Origin: an uncultured Eubacterium sp.
GTDB lineage: Bacteria > Bacillota > Clostridia > Peptostreptococcales > Anaerovoracaceae
Direction: 5' to 3'
DNA length: 5,801 bases
Assembly (NCBI GenBank): GCA_900551775.1
Contig: URXI01000272.1
Coordinates: forward strand, 1-5,801
In this document: one piece after another, positions 1 to 3,778 of the stretch
How positions within the stretch are numbered: the stretch's first letter is position 1
Layout of the letters: every line of letters begins with the position of its first letter
Made by a program: the position numbers and the translations under genes
The notes under the pieces: model-generated
Told to the model about the DNA's origin: nothing
Databases searched by the model: none
The model's input: only the letters and a program-made list of their open reading frames with translations

Positions 1-263
1 ACGAGCCTGAGAAGTTCGAGGGTTTTATCAAGAACTATCAGTTTGCCAGGGATGTAAAATTCTATAGTGAAACGGTGAAGATCACCGTGAACAGCGAAAA
101 TAAAGACGTCAGCAAGAACATTCAGTTTGCCAAGACGACGTATCAGAAGATAAAGGACAACCTGGAGTACGAATCCAATGCGTACATCTGGTTTAACAAG
201 TACGGCAATATCTCTGCGGTCATGTTATTCACAGAGACTCGGGTCAGAGATATGCAAGAGTGA
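1..263 (+). CDS. 3' end of an unrecognised protein gene (5' truncated by the window edge)
   Basis: An open frame enters from the left edge (first whole codon at position 3) and runs without a stop to TGA at 261-263, giving 86 residues of a longer protein. I do not recognise the family. The visible tail is hydrophilic, rich in Lys, Asn and Glu, with no membrane segment, and ends in an aromatic-rich patch (AYIWFNKYGNISAVMLF) that may form the last beta strands of a domain. A GTG at 75 could be read as a start, but the frame stays open upstream and no convincing ribosome binding site precedes it, so it is more likely an internal Val. The tail contains a repeated KN(Y/I)QFA(R/K) motif spaced 28 residues apart. 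A strong terminator follows 2 bases after the stop, so this gene ends its own transcription unit and is probably not functionally tied to the genes downstream. Confidence 0.6.
   Translation, partial: EPEKFEGFIKNYQFARDVKFYSETVKITVNSENKDVSKNIQFAKTTYQKIKDNLEYESNAYIWFNKYGNISAVMLFTETRVRDMQE
30..132 (+). repeat. Two in-frame copies of a 19-bp direct repeat, 84 bp apart
   Basis: Positions 30-48 and 114-132 match at 17 of 19 bases (AAGAAC, three variable bases, CAGTTTGCCA). The offset is 84 bases, exactly 28 codons, and both copies are in the frame of the truncated gene, encoding KNYQFAR and KNIQFAK. This may be the remnant of a repeating protein unit; the residues between the copies are not clearly repeated. 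Confidence 0.5.
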
Positions 264-265
264 TG

Positions 266-293
266 AAAGAGGGCCGAGGCCCTCTTTTCTTTT
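266..293 (+). terminator. Intrinsic terminator of the truncated upstream gene
   Basis: A perfect 9-bp stem (AAAGAGGGC at 266-274 pairing with GCCCTCTTT at 279-287) closes a four-base loop CGAG and runs into the T-rich tail TCTTTT (288-293). It begins 2 bases after the stop codon at 261-263. The GC-rich stem base and T-rich tail are the classic rho-independent form, separating the first gene from the panE unit. Confidence 0.9.
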
Positions 294-318
294 GCCAATC
301 TTTTGCAGCCGGCATGCC

Positions 319-347
319 TTGACAGGGATAAAAAATGCCATTATGAT
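319..347 (+). promoter_or_regulatory. Sigma-A-type promoter for panE and the two-component genes
   Basis: A perfect -35 box TTGACA (319-324) is separated by 17 bases from TATGAT (342-347), one mismatch from the consensus -10. The predicted transcription start is near 354, about 26 bases before the panE ATG at 380. It sits just after the upstream terminator and is the only strong promoter seen before panE, so it probably also drives the regulator and kinase genes. The -10 box is covered by a perfect palindrome, suggesting repression. Confidence 0.8.
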
Positions 348-358
348 AATATTATCAT
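343..358. promoter_or_regulatory. Perfect 16-bp palindrome over the -10 and start site (candidate operator)
   Basis: ATGATAAT at 343-350 is followed directly by its exact reverse complement ATTATCAT at 351-358. It covers most of the -10 box and the predicted start site, where a bound protein would block RNA polymerase. The core TGATAAT/ATTATCA matches both halves of the Bacillus Fur box (TGATAATNATTATCA), but the central base is absent, giving 7-0-7 instead of 7-1-7. It could therefore be a variant site for a Fur-family protein, a site for another dimeric repressor, or an AT-rich coincidence. Which protein binds is not shown by the sequence. Confidence 0.45.
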
Positions 359-379
359 GCAGAGAAAGGGACTTAGGAT

Positions 380-1309
380 ATGAAGAAGATTGAAAATGTA
401 ACGATTGTGGGCATGGGCGCCCTTGGCATATTATATGGAGATTTTTTTGTAAAGAAAATTGGAAAGGATCATGTGACCTTTGTGGCAGACGCGGAACGGG
501 TCGCCCGCTTTGAAAAAGAAGGCGTATATTGCAACGGAGAAAAGTGCAGTTTTAATATGATAGAGGGCGGCAGGCAGGAGCCTGCTGACCTGCTGATCTT
601 TGCAGTCAAGGGAACTGCTTTGCGGGAATCCGCCAGACTGGCGGCTAAGTCTGTGGCAGAAGACACGGTGATCTTGTCCCTGCTCAACGGCATTTCCAGC
701 GAGGAAATTCTGGCGGAGTTTTTCGGAGATGAGCATCTGATCTATACCGTCGCCCAGGGCATGGATGCCACCAAAATCGGCAACAGGCTTAAGTTCTCCA
801 ACATGGGGGAACTTCGCATCGGCGTGCCTGACGCAGATCCGCAGAAAAAAGAAAATCTGCAGAGAGTCATGGAATTTTTTGATCGGACGTCCCTGGCGTA
901 CACCGAAGAAGAGGACATCAAGAAAAGAATGTGGAGCAAGTGGATGCTTAACGTGGGCTGCAACCAGGTGATCATGGTGGAGGAAGGTTCTTATCGGACC
1001 ATACAGGAAGAAGGGCCTGGCAGGGAGCGTGCAAAAGCGGCCATGCGGGAAGTGATTGCCGTCGCTCGTGCCGAGGGCGTGCATTTGGGGGAAGAAGATC
1101 TGGAAGGATATATGGCTCTCGCAGATACCCTGGATCCAGATGGAATGCCATCCATGAGACAGGATGGACTGGCAAAGCGGTATTCCGAGGTGGATCTGTT
1201 CTCCGGCACCCTCATCGAAAAAGCGGAGAGATACGGCATCGACGTGCCGGTGAATCGTGAGCTGAACCGGCGGATCAAGGAGATAGAAGTGGGTTACGAA
1301 AGAGATTAG
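380..1309 (+). CDS. panE: Ketopantoate reductase family protein (2-dehydropantoate 2-reductase, PanE/ApbA)
   Basis: This 309-residue cytoplasmic protein has the usual length of the PanE/ApbA family, which reduces 2-dehydropantoate to pantoate with NADPH in pantothenate and CoA synthesis. The N-terminal Rossmann fold carries GMGALG (11-16) after a hydrophobic strand. Further family landmarks are AVKGTAL with Lys77, LLNGI with Asn103, and the helix WSKWMLNVGCN with the probable catalytic Lys187 plus Asn191 and Asn195. The C-terminal block has PSMRQD (257-262) and SEVDLFSG (269-276), where Glu270 corresponds to the substrate-site acid. All key positions look intact. The ATG is preceded by AAAGGG (365-370) at 9 bases. 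It is the first gene after the promoter, and its stop overlaps the ribosome binding site of the regulator 9 bases downstream. The family also contains paralogues acting on other 2-keto acids, so the exact substrate is inferred. Confidence 0.87.
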   Translation: MKKIENVTIVGMGALGILYGDFFVKKIGKDHVTFVADAERVARFEKEGVYCNGEKCSFNMIEGGRQEPADLLIFAVKGTALRESARLAAKSVAEDTVILSLLNGISSEEILAEFFGDEHLIYTVAQGMDATKIGNRLKFSNMGELRIGVPDADPQKKENLQRVMEFFDRTSLAYTEEEDIKKRMWSKWMLNVGCNQVIMVEEGSYRTIQEEGPGRERAKAAMREVIAVARAEGVHLGEEDLEGYMALADTLDPDGMPSMRQDGLAKRYSEVDLFSGTLIEKAERYGIDVPVNRELNRRIKEIEVGYERD

Positions 1310-1318
1310 GAGAAGGAA

Positions 1319-1990
1319 ATGCATAAGATTTTGATAGTAGAGGATGATATGGTCATCGCAAATGCCATAAAGAATCACATCGCGACTTGGAATTGTGAAG
1401 CCAGGTGTGTAGAAGACTTTAAGGAAGTGATGGCGGAGTTTGTAGATTTCTCGCCGGATCTGGTGCTGCTGGATATCGGATTGCCGTTTTTCAACGGCTA
1501 CCACTGGTGCACGCAGATCAGAGCCGTGTCAAAGGTGCCGATCATCTTTATCTCTTCGGCATCGGACAACATGAACATCGTCATGGCGATGAACATGGGC
1601 GGAGATGATTTCATCGCAAAGCCCTTCGATTTGACTGTACTTACGGCAAAGGTGCAGGCCATGCTGCGCAGAACCTATGACTTCGGTACCAGCAGCAATG
1701 TGCTGGAGCACAGAGGCGCCATGTTGAACACTGGTGACGCGACGCTGACTTATGAGGGAGAAAAAATTGACCTGACCAAAAACGAGTTCAAGATCCTCCA
1801 GCTTCTTTTGGAGAACAAGGGGCAGGTGGTCAGCAGGGACGACATCATGGTCAAGCTGTGGGAGACAGACAGCTTTGTAGACGAAAACACTTTGACTGTC
1901 AACGTGGCCAGACTGCGGAAAAAGCTGGAGGCCAGCGGATTGTCAGACTTTATCAAGACGAAGAAAGGCATGGGATATCTGGTGGAGTGA
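1319..1990 (+). CDS. OmpR/PhoB-family response regulator, BceR-like
   Basis: This 223-residue protein has a receiver domain (about 1-116) and a winged-helix DNA-binding domain (about 135-222). The acidic pocket is Asp9/Asp10, the phosphorylation site Asp52 (LLDIGLP), the switch residue Ser79, and Lys101 is in FIAKPF. The stretch GYHWCTQIR and the phrase VPIIFISS are typical of regulators paired with Bce-type transporters. The C-terminal half has the usual TKNEFKIL, VSRDDIMVKLW and VARLRKKL segments ending in KGMGYLVE. It should bind the inverted repeat upstream of the ATPase gene and activate the transporter operon when phosphorylated. The start has AGGAG (1308-1312) at 6 bases, overlapping the panE stop, and the kinase gene begins one base after the stop. 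Nothing is missing from this protein, in contrast to its partner kinase. The general class is certain; the BceR subtype rests on context and motif style. Confidence 0.93.
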   Translation: MHKILIVEDDMVIANAIKNHIATWNCEARCVEDFKEVMAEFVDFSPDLVLLDIGLPFFNGYHWCTQIRAVSKVPIIFISSASDNMNIVMAMNMGGDDFIAKPFDLTVLTAKVQAMLRRTYDFGTSSNVLEHRGAMLNTGDATLTYEGEKIDLTKNEFKILQLLLENKGQVVSRDDIMVKLWETDSFVDENTLTVNVARLRKKLEASGLSDFIKTKKGMGYLVE

Positions 1991-1991
1991 T

Positions 1992-2900
1992 ATGCTGGGA
2001 AAATATATTAAGAGTAAAAATAAGTATATGCTTTTGTTTCTGCTGTATCTGGGAATCTTCTGCCTGATTGCCTGCCTATACGATATGCCAATAGATGCCT
2101 GCCTATACGCCATGGCGCTGTGCCTCTTTTTTGCCGTCGTCTTCATGGCTTACAGTTATTTCCGCTATAAACAGAAGGCGGAGTATCTGATGGATATCAA
2201 GGAGCGCATTCAGTACGGACCGGAGCAGATGCCCAAGGCTGCAAATGGCATCGAGGAACAGTATCAGGAAATCATCCACCAGCTTTATAAGAAGACGGCG
2301 GAAGCCATCTCCAAAAACGACAGCAGCATGTCCGATATGATCGACTACTATACTCTTTGGGCACATCAGATCAAAACGCCCATCGCGGCTATGCGGCTTC
2401 TGCTGCAGAGTGAAAATAGCTGCCAGTCCAAGGACGAACTGACCATGGAACTGTTCAAAATCGAACAATATGTGGAGATGGTGCTGCAATATTTGCGGCT
2501 GGGCAGTGACAGCACGGATTTTGTCATCAGAAAACAGCCTCTGGACGATATTGTCAGAGAGGCAGTCAAAAAGTATTCCACCACCTTTATTAAGAAAAAA
2601 ATCTCTTTGGAATATCGACAGACGGATGCCGTGGTCATCTCCGACGAGAAGTGGCTCAGCTTCGTCATCGAACAGATTCTCTCTAACGCTCTCAAATATA
2701 CTTATTCGGGGAAAATCTCCATCTATTTGGATGAGAATCTGCCCAATACTCTGGTCATAGAAGACACCGGAATCGGCATCTATCTGTGCCGTCAGGTGAT
2801 GAACAAGCTGGGACATACCATGTCCATAGAGTCAGAGGTTGGCAAAGGAACAAAGGTAAAATTAGGATTAAATTATCACGAGATGCGTGTTTACGAATAA
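1992..2900 (+). CDS. Intramembrane-sensing histidine kinase, BceS-like, with an internal deletion in the ATP-binding domain
   Basis: This is the partner kinase of the preceding regulator, 302 residues against roughly 330-340 for the family. Two membrane helices (about 13-30 and 36-57) flank a loop of only about five residues (DMPID), the mark of kinases that sense through a Bce transporter rather than by an external domain. The dimerisation helix carries the H box WAHQIKTPI with His125. In the ATPase domain the N box is present (EQILSNALKYT, Asn232) and so is the G1 box (IEDTGIGI, Asp258 to Ile263). The next residues are YLCRQVMNKLGH, which normally follow the G2 box. The F box, ATP lid and one glycine box, about 30 residues, are gone without a frameshift. 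Autophosphorylation is therefore doubtful; phosphatase or docking activity could remain. Start ATG with GGAG (1984-1987) at 4 bases, one base after the regulator stop. An assembly error is possible. Confidence 0.92.
   Translation: MLGKYIKSKNKYMLLFLLYLGIFCLIACLYDMPIDACLYAMALCLFFAVVFMAYSYFRYKQKAEYLMDIKERIQYGPEQMPKAANGIEEQYQEIIHQLYKKTAEAISKNDSSMSDMIDYYTLWAHQIKTPIAAMRLLLQSENSCQSKDELTMELFKIEQYVEMVLQYLRLGSDSTDFVIRKQPLDDIVREAVKKYSTTFIKKKISLEYRQTDAVVISDEKWLSFVIEQILSNALKYTYSGKISIYLDENLPNTLVIEDTGIGIYLCRQVMNKLGHTMSIESEVGKGTKVKLGLNYHEMRVYE
2069..2109 (+). repeat. Two copies of a 14-bp direct repeat in the membrane hairpin of the kinase
   Basis: TGCCTGCCTATACG occurs at 2069-2082 and again at 2096-2109, a 27-base (9-codon) period. 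It encodes ACLY on both sides of the tiny outer loop (ACLY-DMPID-ACLY), so the end of the first membrane helix and the start of the second carry the same tetrapeptide. It may be the trace of a local 27-base duplication. Confidence 0.55.
2763..2789 (+). other. Apparent deletion junction fusing the G1 box to the sequence after the G2 box of the kinase
   Basis: Codons 258-263 (GACACCGGAATCGGCATC, 2763-2780) spell DTGIGI, the G1 box, and the next codons (2781-2789) spell YLC, which in related kinases follows the G2 box (TGIGLYLC). The two boxes have nearly the same residues, so one glycine motif now serves both places. This is what a deletion between short direct repeats would leave: one repeat copy and an unchanged reading frame. 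The junction is inferred by comparison with the remembered family pattern, not by alignment. Confidence 0.75.
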
Positions 2901-2901
2901 G

Positions 2902-2940
2902 TCTTACGAAATTGTAAGATTCCAATAGCAGATTGTAAGG
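2902..2940. promoter_or_regulatory. BceR-like operator: main inverted repeat plus a degenerate second site 21 bp downstream
   Basis: The main site is a perfect inverted repeat TCTTAC (2902-2907), six-base spacer GAAATT, GTAAGA (2914-2919). Its layout of 6-6-6 with a GAAANT-type spacer resembles the Bacillus subtilis BceR box (as I recall it, TGTGAC-GAAAAT-GTCACA). A second right half ATTGTAAG recurs at 2932-2939, exactly 21 bases, or two helical turns, after 2911-2918, with a poorly matching left half. Main-plus-secondary operators are known for BceR-type promoters. The pair lies upstream of the promoter for the ATPase gene, the expected target of the regulator encoded at 1319-1990. Confidence 0.72.
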
Positions 2941-2969
2941 GAATGTATAGGATTTACGTTCCCTTTTTT
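2937..2969 (+). terminator. Intrinsic terminator after the kinase gene, nested in the transporter promoter region
   Basis: AAGGGAATGTA (2937-2947) pairs with TACGTTCCCTT (2955-2965), an 11-bp stem with one U-G wobble and a seven-base loop. The T run spans 2964-2969. It starts 36 bases after the kinase stop codon and should end the panE-regulator-kinase transcript, leaving the transporter genes to their own promoter. It overlaps the end of the second operator half-site. Confidence 0.77.
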
Positions 2970-2977
2970 GTTAGAAT
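2949..2977 (+). promoter_or_regulatory. Extended -10 promoter for the ABC transporter genes
   Basis: TG at 2969-2970, one base, then TAGAAT at 2972-2977 forms an extended -10 element (TGnTANAAT type). At a 17-base spacer the -35 position (2949-2954, AGGATT) is a poor match to TTGACA, as expected for a promoter needing an activator. The second operator half-site ends about 8 bases upstream of it, a suitable position for a regulator to touch polymerase. The predicted start near 2984 gives a leader of about 27 bases before the ATG at 3011. Confidence 0.6.
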
Positions 2978-3010
2978 AAGCACATAAGGTAAAGAAAGGG
3001 GTTCAAATAA

Positions 3011-3778
3011 ATGACAATCTTAGATGTAAAGAACTTAAAGAAAATTTATACCACCCGCTTCGGGGGAAATCAGGTGCAGGCGCTGTCCAACGTCAGCTTT
3101 TCTGTAGAAGAGGGCGAATACGTGGCCATCATGGGTGAGTCCGGCTCCGGTAAGACGACGCTGCTCAACATTTTGGCCGCGCTGGATAAGCCGACCAGCG
3201 GGGAGGTATTTCTCAACGGAAAGAACATCGTCCAGATCAGAGAGAAAGAAATCTCAGCGTTCAGGCGGGACAATCTGGGATTTGTATTCCAGGACTTTAA
3301 TCTTCTTGATACGTTTTCCATCCAGGACAACATCTTCCTTCCTCTCGTCCTGGCTGGAAAGCAATACAAGGAGATGGCGAAACGGCTGAAACCGATCGCT
3401 GCAAAGCTGGGTATCGGGGACATTTTAAAAAAATATCCCTATGAGATATCAGGGGGACAGAAACAGAGAACGGCAGTGGCCAGGGCGCTGATTACAAGTC
3501 CGCAGCTGATTCTGGCAGACGAGCCCACAGGGGCGTTGGATTCCAATGCGGCGGATGGCCTGCTCAGGCTCTTCGGGGAGATCAATGAAGAGGGGCAGAC
3601 GATTTTGATGGTTACCCACAGCACCAAGGCGGCAAGTCATGCGAAGCGAGTGCTGTTTATCAAGGACGGTGAGGTGTTCCATCAGATCTACAAAGCGAAC
3701 ATGTCAGATGAGGAGATGTTCGCCAAGATTTCTGACACGCTGACAGTTTTGCAGACAGGTGGTGGAAACCGTGGGTAA
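3011..3778 (+). CDS. ABC transporter ATP-binding protein, BceA-like (antimicrobial peptide resistance and sensing)
   Basis: This 255-residue cytoplasmic ATPase belongs to the MacB/LolD/BceA group that powers FtsX-fold permeases. All motifs are present: Walker A GESGSGKTT (42-50, Lys48), Q loop with Gln94 (FVFQDFNLLD), signature SGGQKQR (147-153), Walker B LILADEP (166-172, Glu171), D loop (ALD, 175-177) and the switch His203 (VTHS). The FNLLD phrase after the Q loop and a C-terminal tail of about 35 residues after the fold are common in Bce-type ATPases. It should drive the permease that overlaps its 3' end, shielding cell-wall precursors from peptide antibiotics and generating the signal for the kinase. 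The ATG follows AAAGGGG (2995-3001) at 9 bases. Nothing suggests damage. The transported or sensed compound cannot be told from the ATPase. Confidence 0.95.
   Translation: MTILDVKNLKKIYTTRFGGNQVQALSNVSFSVEEGEYVAIMGESGSGKTTLLNILAALDKPTSGEVFLNGKNIVQIREKEISAFRRDNLGFVFQDFNLLDTFSIQDNIFLPLVLAGKQYKEMAKRLKPIAAKLGIGDILKKYPYEISGGQKQRTAVARALITSPQLILADEPTGALDSNAADGLLRLFGEINEEGQTILMVTHSTKAASHAKRVLFIKDGEVFHQIYKANMSDEEMFAKISDTLTVLQTGGGNRG
3757..3762 (+). promoter_or_regulatory. Ribosome binding site that decides the permease start
   Basis: AGGTGG lies 8 bases before GTG at 3771, inside the last codons of the ATPase gene. No comparable site precedes the alternative GTG codons at 3759 and 3762. The start at 3771 also gives the compact N-terminus MGKSFSLKLA seen in related permeases. 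Confidence 0.55.

Noticed and set aside
311..318. Short palindrome GGCATGCC just before the -35 box
   Set aside because: Eight bases is too short to support an operator claim, and it has no partner site nearby.
178..393. A plus-strand open frame of 71 codons overlapping the first terminator and the panE promoter
   Set aside because: It overlaps the end of the truncated gene in another frame, crosses a strong hairpin terminator and a promoter, and has no recognisable protein content.
431..1504. A 357-codon open frame on the minus strand across panE and the start of the regulator gene
   Set aside because: It lies antisense to two genes with unmistakable family motifs, its translation is rich in His, Phe and Gln with no recognisable domain, and it has no sensible ribosome binding site. 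It is a codon-bias shadow.
2103..2816. A 237-codon open frame on the minus strand within the kinase gene
   Set aside because: It is antisense to a clear histidine kinase with H, N and G1 boxes; the translation looks like a shadow with no domain.
3759..3770. GTG codons at 3759 and 3762 as the permease start
   Set aside because: They lack a good Shine-Dalgarno sequence, whereas GTG at 3771 has AGGTGG at 8 bases and gives the family-typical N-terminus. The difference is only a few residues, so this is a preference rather than a certainty.
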